NCBI RefSeq assembly: GCF_900188065.1
Contig: NZ_FZNQ01000006.1
Coordinates: 62,001-126,000, forward strand
From: Halorubrum vacuolatum
GTDB lineage: Archaea > Halobacteriota > Halobacteria > Halobacteriales > Haloferacaceae
DNA: 64,000 nt
Direction of reading: 5' to 3'
Position numbers and translations under genes: made by a program. Below the pieces are notes generated by a model that was not told the DNA's origin, ran no database searches, and worked only from the letters and a program-made list of their open reading frames with translations. Below are positions 8,055 through 15,492 of this stretch, piece by piece; within the stretch, counting starts at the first letter, position 1; every line of letters starts with the position of its first letter.

Positions 8055-9140
8055 CTAAACAGGAGATTGATCGACCAGTTGCCTCTCATCATCTATATAC
8101 AGTTGACGGGCATCTTCACGCAAATAGACTCCCCACGGATCAGTTTCCATCAAGTAATTTAAATTTGCTAGATATTCGATGGACTCTCCACGTATGAAAA
8201 CAATATGTTCTGGGGCCATCTGTTCTGGGAACTTCACCAGATCGGTTATTGAATCCACAAATTTATTCATCGCCCTAATAGATTCGCGAATTATATACGC
8301 TAATACGGGCCAAAGAGGTGCTACTTTATTTTCTGATATGTGTTCACTATCCCATTCATTTTCAAAATAATGTAACACTGGATCATCTGTACTCACGCCC
8401 AATCCGGAAGATGATCTGAAAATTGGCCCAACTGTCTTCCCGTGGTGAACTATTGAATCTCTCGCATCGCGTATTTTTGCGAACGGTTCTGCGGCATCAA
8501 CATAGTACTCCGCAAATTCCTCTGGTATTCCATAATCTTCTGTTAATTGGTCTACTTCAACTGGATCATCTCCATGCAACGCCATCGATGAGAATTTTTT
8601 AGACAACGTATTAGTACCCCCACCATCCTGCAATTCAACTCGATCCCAAGTGTTGCGGATTACCTTCTGCAACGTCTCATACATACTCCTACAAGTAGTA
8701 AGAATATATTCAATTTCAGTTTTGATAAAATGTGTCGAGTTCGAATTCCCTTCTTGAATCAAGTAATCAAATAATCCAATCTGCGCCATACTACTCGAAA
8801 GATGGCGTAAATCGGAAAGTAACATATTGACGAGCGTTGATGTATCTCTGAACATAGCACACTGTATATAAAATTCAAAGAATTTTGAATGGACATCTCT
8901 CCACGAAGTTGCTTCTGTGCCAAAATAGATGTTTTCTGACGGCCATCCACGAAGGCGGGTTAATTCGTCATCCTGTACCGCCCAAATATACCAATCAGAT
9001 TCATCACCCCAATCCCGATACTCTTCACCATCATAATCAGGATCATAAACTGGGTACAACGGAAGCTCCTCTGGATTAATGTTATCTCGGAAATGAAACA
9101 ATCTGTCTAATTCATCCTTCTTGATAGACCCTCTACTCAT
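8055..9140 (-). CDS. HEPN-like helical protein of unknown function
   Basis: A 361-residue, mostly helical protein. Around residue 225 it has AKIRDARDSIVHHGKT, which contains an R-x4-H signature typical of HEPN RNase/toxin domains, preceded by long helices (residues 85-170) as in HEPN bundles. This suggests an RNA-cleaving or RNA-binding role, possibly in stress or phage response, but the assignment rests on one short motif. The start is the ATG at 9140, with a TATA box 27-29 nt upstream and therefore a leaderless mRNA. It stands alone between the orphan gene at 6710 and the MITE copy at 9247. Confidence 0.6.
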   Translation of the reverse strand: MSRGSIKKDELDRLFHFRDNINPEELPLYPVYDPDYDGEEYRDWGDESDWYIWAVQDDELTRLRGWPSENIYFGTEATSWRDVHSKFFEFYIQCAMFRDTSTLVNMLLSDLRHLSSSMAQIGLFDYLIQEGNSNSTHFIKTEIEYILTTCRSMYETLQKVIRNTWDRVELQDGGGTNTLSKKFSSMALHGDDPVEVDQLTEDYGIPEEFAEYYVDAAEPFAKIRDARDSIVHHGKTVGPIFRSSSGLGVSTDDPVLHYFENEWDSEHISENKVAPLWPVLAYIIRESIRAMNKFVDSITDLVKFPEQMAPEHIVFIRGESIEYLANLNYLMETDPWGVYLREDARQLYIDDERQLVDQSPV

Positions 9141-9163
9141 GAGATTCCGTATTCATTGAGAAC

Positions 9164-9174
9164 GTATATAATTC
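9164..9174 (-). promoter_or_regulatory. TATA box for the gene at 8055-9140
   Basis: On the minus strand AATTATATACG is centred about 28 nt from the ATG at 9140, the spacing of a leaderless start. Confidence 0.55.
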
Positions 9175-9246
9175 CGTCCACGAGAATGTTCACAATCCCG
9201 TTAGATCAAAATCTCCGAGTGGGAGGATGAAGAACTCGAATCCGAA

Positions 9247-9335
9247 CTAATGCTGCTTCAAACCTGATCTGCTACAATCAACCAAGAGACGCTGTATCGG
9301 ATGAACCTAGCGATTCACAATTGAAGCGGCACTAT
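9247..9335. repeat. 89-bp MITE-like repeat, copy 2 (inverted relative to copy 1)
   Basis: Begins CTAATGCTGCTTCAA and ends TTGAAGCGGCACTAT. It aligns gap-free with the reverse complement of 1384-1472 with about ten differences. The two copies face each other across 7.8 kb that contains only accessory genes and broken transposases. Confidence 0.7.
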
Positions 9336-9388
9336 GTCCAACCACCCATCCACTAGATTGATTCCAATTACTATCCTATGGCTAAGCA

Positions 9389-10510
9389 ATGCCACGACCT
9401 AATAAACAAATTCAAAAACTTGATACAGATTGGCCCGGGATTATACTCATTCTCTGCAACGGGGACACGTTGTTCGGAAAATGTCATGAATCTCATTGGT
9501 CTGGTGATGAAATTGAACTAATCAGTCTCCTTTGGGACAGGTATTTTGAGATTCCCAAAGATCGGGTTGCTGGAATATATCCTATAACTGCCTCACAAGA
9601 GAAAATTGAAAATAGTGTACAGAGTGATAACTCACCGTTAATTCAGAATCTGTCTAAATTTACTGAAAGAAAGGTGAATGAACACGGATTTAATACGCAT
9701 TCAATCGGTTTATCTTATTTTTCTTCAATCGACTCGGAGTTAGGAGAGGCACCACAGGTTAATATCCCAAAAGAGGATACTGATAAGAGGTCATCGGATA
9801 CCGATGCATACGGTGAAAAAGTTAAACCGGTTGACCGGCACTACGGCGGCCCACCACCGTCTGACGATGAAGAATATGATGAAAATGACAGTTTAAGTCA
9901 GGAGACTATACAATCGGTCACGCATACTGTTGAGCGACGGGGCGAGGTCTGGGCAGAAGAGAAAAGTTGGTTTGAAGAAGGATTTGACTGGGGAGCAATT
10001 GAATTTGATAACGACACACCACTTTACTGCGACTGGGATTTTCTCACCCGGAAACAAGGAAAGACTTTGAACAGTCTGGGTGCAGGAGCATTAGGACTCA
10101 GTTTATCTGCAGGATGGGACACACAGCTCTGGTCAGACTTCCAGAATAAAGTTGATGAAAGCAAAACACCCATTCAGTCAATATCTAATGAACATGAAGT
10201 GACTGTTGTAGGACATACTCAGTTCATTTCTTTAGGAGGTGGGGGATTGTCGATGACAATGGAAGGAGATGACTGGTATGCCGCAATCATTTCCCCCTCC
10301 CCAATTAAAAAAATAGATCAGTTATCGGATTATGACTGGGCTATCGTCTTTTTCAAATCGGACTGCTTTATGTTTCCAAAGAGTTTGTGGGACCAAATAG
10401 AAGAGCGAATGAATGTCTACGGCGATGTAGTTAGCACGAATTTCAGTACACCTATAGGTGAAGCGAAATGTTTCGTGAAGGCCCGAGCTTGTGCGTATAT
10501 TGAGGACTGA
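9389..10510 (+). CDS. Unknown acidic protein
   Basis: A 373-residue protein with no recognised family. The first 70 residues look like a small beta-barrel (WPGIILILCNGDTLFGKCHESHW), perhaps a substrate- or RNA-binding module. A disordered acidic linker follows (about residues 130-175, with PPPSDDEEYDENDS). The C-terminal half has Gly-rich strands (GAGALGLSLSAGWD, ISLGGGGLSMTMEGDDWYAAI). It is monocistronic and begins 53 nt after the MITE copy. Composition is A+T-rich. No nuclease, NTPase or membrane signature is visible. Confidence 0.55.
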   Translation: MPRPNKQIQKLDTDWPGIILILCNGDTLFGKCHESHWSGDEIELISLLWDRYFEIPKDRVAGIYPITASQEKIENSVQSDNSPLIQNLSKFTERKVNEHGFNTHSIGLSYFSSIDSELGEAPQVNIPKEDTDKRSSDTDAYGEKVKPVDRHYGGPPPSDDEEYDENDSLSQETIQSVTHTVERRGEVWAEEKSWFEEGFDWGAIEFDNDTPLYCDWDFLTRKQGKTLNSLGAGALGLSLSAGWDTQLWSDFQNKVDESKTPIQSISNEHEVTVVGHTQFISLGGGGLSMTMEGDDWYAAIISPSPIKKIDQLSDYDWAIVFFKSDCFMFPKSLWDQIEERMNVYGDVVSTNFSTPIGEAKCFVKARACAYIED

Positions 10511-10952
10511 CTTTTCTGGACTTTACTGACGTGAGCTACCTCCGCAAGAACCATTGACTCGCGTGCCTTGCCTCTCCTATGCCGGACGCATCTCTCGCTC
10601 GCTCTACTATGTGAGAAGTGACGGCCAGCGTGGATGCTCACTCGTTGGATAGCAATCAAAAATGGGTATGGAGCGCAGGTCGGGTTCCCCAAAATAAATG
10701 AAGGCAGGTATTTCCTATGTGATTATTTGGTGGATGCTAGTTGCCAAAGGCGTGCATTCCCGACTTTTCGGGAAGTCACCTCTCACCCGTCTTCTAAGTC
10801 CGAGAGTTTGGCGAATGCTGTCCGGTAAGAGTGATTATTTCGCATCTGCATTAGATTTGCATGAGAAGTAAATGAGATTACATGCCGTTTGGGTGAATGT
10901 TTTGGAAAGATCAACTTGCGCCTGAGTAAATGTATGTAGCACCACTATCCAA
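10511..10952. other. Intergenic stretch with one strong hairpin
   Basis: No convincing gene. A perfect 7-bp stem with a 4-nt loop (TTCCCGA-CTTT-TCGGGAA) lies at 10757-10774. It lacks a following T-run on either strand, so a terminator role is uncertain. The remainder shows no recognisable feature. Confidence 0.4.
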
Positions 10953-12119
10953 ATGGCTATGAGCCAACCCCAGCAGACTACGACACGAGCCGCAGGAGAT
11001 ACAGCTAATCAACCAACAGCTGAGCCAGTGGATATTGATGATCCAGACGACTATCGATACCAGTGCCCGCTATGTGAGGCGGTCTATGATAGCGAGATTG
11101 CTGCTCGCGTCCACATTACTCGTTCGGACGATGATACTCATCAAAATCAAAATGGGCTCATGCCAGAGAGCTACATTGAGATTATCGCAGACGACGATGA
11201 GGTAATTGGCACGGTGTCACGACAACCCGATGAGATCGCAGTCGGCAGCTTCTCGCTTGATCAGGTCCCTGATGAGTACCCCGAACATCACAAGCACATA
11301 ATCAAGATCGCTACTCAGCATCCATACAAAAATTATGCTGAGATCGAAGATCTGGTCATCAAAGAATTTGATGAGAAAGGCATTGATGTACCGTCATACT
11401 CCACGATCCGCCGCGTGGTGCGTGACTTCTACCATCCACGCGAGCTCAGTGAACAAGTTGAATCACTCGAAGCTCTAACAGCCAAGCAGCAGGCTATCAT
11501 TATCGCCCGCACGTTGTTGCCGTCCGAGCCAAAAGCGAAAATCTCTGACAGAGTAGGCTGTGCATCGTCGTATCCCGCGCAAGTTTACGAACGTGCACCC
11601 GGTATAATTAGATCCATCGAAGAGTCAGGTGATGTTTCTGAGCGGATAAAGTCGGAGCTGTCTGTCGAGAGCAAAAGGGAACTGACGACTGCCGGACTCG
11701 TTGACGAACTCCCGATTGAATTCGACGTGGCGGTCGAGGAAGTAGCAGATACAGACACCGAGGAAGCTAATGATAATGGTCAGCAGAGTCTGTGGGGATC
11801 GCCTGTCGATAATCCCACGGGTCTGCGAGGAGTTCCAACGCCAGAGTCTGTTATTGATACTGATGACGATGATGCTCACGAAGACGCGCAGACGAAAGTA
11901 CCAGCCGCACCACAGGCTGATGATTCAAAACCAGAGTTAGACAGTCTCGCAGAGGCAGATGTTCTTCGAGCTGATGTTGCTGATTTATATCAGGACATCA
12001 GCTTCTTATCAGATGTTTATCAGCACGTAGGAGGAAACAACGACCCCGATTTCACTCAGGCGGTTATTACAGCGGTCGCAGATCGGTGTGAGTCAATCCT
12101 ACAGCGAGGTGAGGCGTGA
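10953..12119 (+). CDS. C2H2-type zinc-finger / HTH DNA-binding protein
   Basis: A 388-residue protein. Near residues 35-65 it has CPLCEAVYDSEIAARVHITRS followed by D..H, a single C2H2-like zinc finger. Residues 110-150 (NYAEIEDLVIKEFDEKGIDV and PSYSTIRRVVRDFY) form a helix-turn-helix, and a second helical DNA-binding-like unit follows (AKISDRVGCASSYPAQVYERA). The C-terminal 130 residues are acidic and low-complexity and end in a short helical domain. Such zinc-finger/HTH proteins occur on haloarchaeal plasmids and integrative elements. It is the first gene of an operon whose second ORF begins in a TGATG overlap. Confidence 0.65.
   Translation: MAMSQPQQTTTRAAGDTANQPTAEPVDIDDPDDYRYQCPLCEAVYDSEIAARVHITRSDDDTHQNQNGLMPESYIEIIADDDEVIGTVSRQPDEIAVGSFSLDQVPDEYPEHHKHIIKIATQHPYKNYAEIEDLVIKEFDEKGIDVPSYSTIRRVVRDFYHPRELSEQVESLEALTAKQQAIIIARTLLPSEPKAKISDRVGCASSYPAQVYERAPGIIRSIEESGDVSERIKSELSVESKRELTTAGLVDELPIEFDVAVEEVADTDTEEANDNGQQSLWGSPVDNPTGLRGVPTPESVIDTDDDDAHEDAQTKVPAAPQADDSKPELDSLAEADVLRADVADLYQDISFLSDVYQHVGGNNDPDFTQAVITAVADRCESILQRGEA
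12106..12112 (+). promoter_or_regulatory. Shine-Dalgarno deciding the start at 12119
   Basis: GAGGTGA lies 6 nt before ATG 12119, favouring this ATG over the GTG at 12116. The SD plus TGATG overlap is the same arrangement as at 892-908. Confidence 0.6.
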
Positions 12120-12745
12120 TGTACGTTGCTCGCGACATACATCGTGACATTGCGATTTCAGGTGATGAGGTTATGAAACACACAGATAGTGGTAGCGATC
12201 AATTTCGTTGCCTGTTCTGTGATGAGCCGCTTACGTTCGACCCATGTAGTACCGGTCGTTTTGATTCTTTCCACCACCAGAATCACTCGGAACCGTGCGT
12301 AGCCGAGGGAAACATCTCAACGGCCCATCGAGTTGCACAGGAGATGGTGGCAAAGAAGGTGTATAATTTGTTCCCACACGGCTCGAAGATAGCTAGGGTT
12401 GACCTCGAAAGACGTGTCGGTAACAAGTCTGATTTTGTGATAACCGATCTGCTGTCCGACCCTGCAAGAGTAGCAATAGAGGTGATATACAAAAACACAG
12501 ATCTTGGCCTGCAGCGTCGGTTACGGACGCTCTTTGACGAGGGCTATGCAGTAATGCTAGTAGTGGTAACAACTTCCGATCTCCATCCTGACCGGTTAGA
12601 ACGATATCTCAAACGAGTCGGACCAATCCAAGTTGGACAGTTCGATCCGAGCACGATGGCAACGCGTCTTGGATCACTCGTGCGACCGGGCACGATAGAT
12701 ATTGATGCACAGGTTTGGGACGTGCTACCGCAGTATCTTTCATAG
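12119..12745 (+). CDS. CoiA-like putative nuclease with zinc-binding N-terminus
   Basis: A 208-residue protein resembling competence protein CoiA-like nucleases. An N-terminal zinc knuckle (FRCLFCDEPLTF with a later FHH and H) is followed by HRVAQEMVAKKVYN. The nuclease-like core has SDFVITDLL, then ARVAIEVIYKN, which provides the D...E-x-K pattern of the restriction-endonuclease fold. The last third is alpha/beta (YAVMLVVVTTSDLHPDRLERYL). Translationally coupled to the zinc-finger/HTH gene, so the two probably act together in DNA processing of a mobile element. Family activity is inferred, not shown. Confidence 0.65.
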   Translation: MYVARDIHRDIAISGDEVMKHTDSGSDQFRCLFCDEPLTFDPCSTGRFDSFHHQNHSEPCVAEGNISTAHRVAQEMVAKKVYNLFPHGSKIARVDLERRVGNKSDFVITDLLSDPARVAIEVIYKNTDLGLQRRLRTLFDEGYAVMLVVVTTSDLHPDRLERYLKRVGPIQVGQFDPSTMATRLGSLVRPGTIDIDAQVWDVLPQYLS

Positions 12746-13057
12746 TTCATATAATATCGACTGCGGCTTATTCAATCACTGCTCCGCGGTAAGGTATTCA
12801 ACTATGGAAATTATGGATTAGGTGGTATTTCTGTCTGATGTTGCAGAATAGAACTAAAGAGACAGAAGCTTTTTGATCGATACCACGTCGTTATAATATC
12901 TCATCTAAATAGAGAATATATAAATAGCGAGTTTAGGGTACAAGGCTCTGTTGAAATCCTTAGAAAGTGATATGTATTCGTGGCCGTGCTGCATATAGAG
13001 GTTCTACTCAGCAGCTTCTTGGGTTCGCCATCCAATACAACCAACCGGCGGAGCAGT

Positions 13058-15169
13058 TCACCGCGTTGCCCGCCGACCGAATACGAACACGAGGATGGCG
13101 AGTAGGACGACACCTATTGAAGTTTCAAACACGGCGAGAACCTGACCCCACTGGTTGACTGGAGCGAAGTCGCCGTAGCCCAGCGTCGTGAACGTCAGCC
13201 CGCTGAAATAGAGACTCTCAAACAGTGTCGCCTCATACCCAGAGTTTGCGTGCTCAACAAGGCCGAACGCATAATAAACGAGGCCAAAGGCCAGAACGGT
13301 GACCGCGCCAGTCCCCAGCACGCGGGCGGGACTCTCACCGTACCGCGCAACGAGGGTCGGTACAAACGAGCGGACGGTCATCATCGTCTCGCCGTCGCGC
13401 CAGTACTTCCTTAATTGCACATCTTTGCGCCCGAGGAAGCACTCGCTTGCCAGCCCCGGCAGGCTGTTGTTGCGGGCGAGATTTTCCAGCGTACCGTACA
13501 CCTCGCCGGCTTTCTCCAGACTAACCGATCCGTCGCTCCCACGGTAGCGCGGGTCATAGGAGCAGTAGGGCTCCTGATCGCGGAAGGCCATTTTGACGCG
13601 CCGGAGTACACGCACCGGGACCGGAGAGCCATCGGGGTCGCGGCGGTTGTCGTCCCCGTCCAGCCAGAAGTCTGTCTCGCGGTTGATGCGGGCGTCGCCC
13701 AGCAGCGCGCCGTAGAGTTTCGCCCCAGCGAGATTCGCCCAGAGGAGTTCCGCGCGATTGAGGCGTGCACGCTCAAACGACGCGCCAGCGAGTTCCGCGC
13801 GGCTGAAGTTCGCACCGGTGAGGTTCGTGCCGTCAAATGAGGCCGTCGAGATGTTCTCAGTGCCCGTTACGTCGGCATGCTCGAAGTCCGCGCCTTCGAG
13901 TGTGGCGTCGGTGAACTTGGCGTCCGACGGGAAGCGGGTGTTGCTGAAGTCGATTCCATCTTGGAAAGTCACGTCGCTAAAATCCACATCACCCGCGAAC
14001 ACGAAGTCGAACTGTTGCTCTTCTTGGTCGGATTGTTCGATCCGAGTGGTCGAGTCGACCCCACCGCGAAACTCCAACGCACGGCGGAACGTCGCACCTG
14101 AAAAGTCCAGCGAGTGTTCATATACGTTCTTATCGGCATTGCCAGCAGGCACCGCCCCAATACCGAATCCAAACGCAACGTCGTCCCGGAAGTTTACGTC
14201 GGTGAGAACTACACTGGACGCGACATCGAACCGCGTGTTCAGAAACGAGAGGGGAGCGGCGACCGTCGCACCTTCGAACGAAATCCTACCCTCTCCGAAT
14301 GCCGCAGTATCGAACAACACCATACCTTCCCCGAAAGTCGCACTATCGAACAACACCCTACCTTCCCCGAACTCCGAACCCACGAACGACACCACGCCCT
14401 CCCCGAACTCCGCATTATTGAACGTAATCCTACCCCCGCCGAATTCCGCACTATTGAACGACACCCTACCTTCCCCGAACGCCGCCCTGCTGAACACCAC
14501 ATTACTTCCCCCGAACGTCGCATCAGAGAACGACACCTTGCCCCTCCCGAACTCCGCACCCCAGAAGGACACCTCGCCCTCCCCGAACTCCGAATCCGCG
14601 AACGACACCGTACCTTCTCCGAACTCCGCACCCCAGAACGACACTGTACCCTCTCTGAACTCCGCATGACGAAATGAAATCCACCCGAGCTCAGCGATCA
14701 CTTCCTCTTCGCCAGTTTCGAACCGCGCCTGCCTTGCGAGCACGTCGTGTTCGAAAACGGCGTTTTCGGCGTTCAGTCCGTGCGCGAATGTCGCGTGGTC
14801 GAGTCGAATAGGATGTTCGTCACCAGCATCTAGCGTCTCATTCTCGATGTCAAACGCTCCGAACGTCGCGCCGACGAACTCTTTATGACGGCGCGCCGCC
14901 TCCTCGTTGTCGACAGCACTCACTTCGTTGACAACCTCGACGAACCGTTCGCCCTCGTCCACGTCGTCGGGCATGTCCTCGGGGCTGGTGTGGAACGCGC
15001 AGTACTCCTCACCGTCGAGTGACTCGTGTGGACACTCCCAGACCTCCTGTTCCAGCCCCCGCCTATGCTGATGGTTGTCCAGCAACCAGTCGTCGGGATC
15101 GTCACCGTGCCAGTTCGACGGATCTTCTTTCCGTGCAACATAGTCGCACGTTCCCTCTGGGTCGGCCAT
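13058..15169 (-). CDS. Pentapeptide-repeat protein fused to a two-TM ion channel
   Basis: A 703-residue protein. Residues 1-60 hold a small Cys/His patch (CDYVARK, WECPHESLDGEEYCAFH). Residues about 90-510 are pentapeptide repeats, including a block of near-identical 14-residue units (AEFGEGTVSFWG-type) predicted to form a right-handed beta helix. The C-terminal 110 residues have two membrane helices around a pore loop with filter TTLGYGD, the Ion_trans_2 potassium-channel signature. Likely a membrane channel gated by, or tethered to, the beta-helix domain. The start at 15169 has a TATA box 28 nt upstream (leaderless). It is the sole gene of IS-ended cassette 2. G+C and codon use are richer than its A+T-rich neighbours, suggesting separate origin. 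Confidence 0.8.
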   Translation of the reverse strand: MADPEGTCDYVARKEDPSNWHGDDPDDWLLDNHQHRRGLEQEVWECPHESLDGEEYCAFHTSPEDMPDDVDEGERFVEVVNEVSAVDNEEAARRHKEFVGATFGAFDIENETLDAGDEHPIRLDHATFAHGLNAENAVFEHDVLARQARFETGEEEVIAELGWISFRHAEFREGTVSFWGAEFGEGTVSFADSEFGEGEVSFWGAEFGRGKVSFSDATFGGSNVVFSRAAFGEGRVSFNSAEFGGGRITFNNAEFGEGVVSFVGSEFGEGRVLFDSATFGEGMVLFDTAAFGEGRISFEGATVAAPLSFLNTRFDVASSVVLTDVNFRDDVAFGFGIGAVPAGNADKNVYEHSLDFSGATFRRALEFRGGVDSTTRIEQSDQEEQQFDFVFAGDVDFSDVTFQDGIDFSNTRFPSDAKFTDATLEGADFEHADVTGTENISTASFDGTNLTGANFSRAELAGASFERARLNRAELLWANLAGAKLYGALLGDARINRETDFWLDGDDNRRDPDGSPVPVRVLRRVKMAFRDQEPYCSYDPRYRGSDGSVSLEKAGEVYGTLENLARNNSLPGLASECFLGRKDVQLRKYWRDGETMMTVRSFVPTLVARYGESPARVLGTGAVTVLAFGLVYYAFGLVEHANSGYEATLFESLYFSGLTFTTLGYGDFAPVNQWGQVLAVFETSIGVVLLAILVFVFGRRATR
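14281..14680. repeat. 42-bp imperfect tandem repeats (14-residue units)
   Basis: About nine to ten units of roughly 42 bp, each carrying CTTCCCCGAA-like sequence, encode alternating (S/A)EFGEG-VSF units of the pentapeptide domain. Similarity at the DNA level is high enough for unequal recombination. Confidence 0.75.
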
Positions 15170-15192
15170 CGTGTCTCACTCGTCTGCTCTCA

Positions 15193-15203
15193 AATTATAA
15201 ATT
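15193..15203 (-). promoter_or_regulatory. TATA box of the channel gene
   Basis: AATTTATAATT on the minus strand lies about 28 nt from ATG 15169, inside the cassette, so the passenger gene carries its own promoter. Confidence 0.55.
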
Positions 15204-15492
15204 CCGCTCCTGTATACCTCTCTGACACTGGATATGGCACAGCAAACGGACGACTGCTCGTGCACAAGCATCCTTTCGGCATCACTGGCGCAAGCAATGA
15301 TAACCGACTGTTTTATATGCGCGTTGTATTCAGCACCGAGATCGTATCAGCTTTGAAGGATTTCAACAGAGCCAAAAAGACCTAATCGAGGAACGCAAGT
15401 CACATGTATTCCGCTTGGAGTTGTCTAATATATATGTGTGAAGTAAGACAAATATGCCATTAAGTATGTACTTGTCGGATTAGCTGAAATTA

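Larger units (their letters stand above)
12944..15373. mobile_element. IS-ended cassette 2 (mobile-insertion-cassette-like) carrying an ion-channel gene
   Basis: Perfect 18-bp terminal inverted repeats GGCTCTGTTGAAATCCTT at 12944-12961 and complement at 15356-15373, identical to those of cassette 1 and to the left end of the IS at 30022. Subterminal stretches (GTGCTGCATATAGAGG on the left; GTGCTGAATAC in the right end read inward) also match cassette 1. The only gene is the 703-codon channel gene. An IS5-type transposase acting in trans could move it. No target duplication could be recognised. Confidence 0.65.

Noticed and set aside
1384-9335. The 8-kb segment between the two MITE copies as one composite transposon
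   Set aside because: The copies lack a transposase and lie in opposite orientation; no target duplication was found, and the internal genes look unrelated to each other.
10757-10774. Hairpin TTCCCGA-CTTT-TCGGGAA as a terminator
   Set aside because: No T-run follows on either strand and no gene end is close by, so its role is undecided.
13415-14677. Plus-strand frames of 140-303 codons opposite the channel gene
   Set aside because: Repetitive SAA/LPSPN-type translation reflects the antisense of the pentapeptide repeats; no promoter or family support.
14281-14680. Regularly spaced repeats that might be a CRISPR array
   Set aside because: Units are about 42 bp, contiguous and in frame with the pentapeptide protein, with no unique spacers. 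The 18-bp and 24-bp repeats at 54642, 58218 and 1913 are likewise in-frame tandem repeats.
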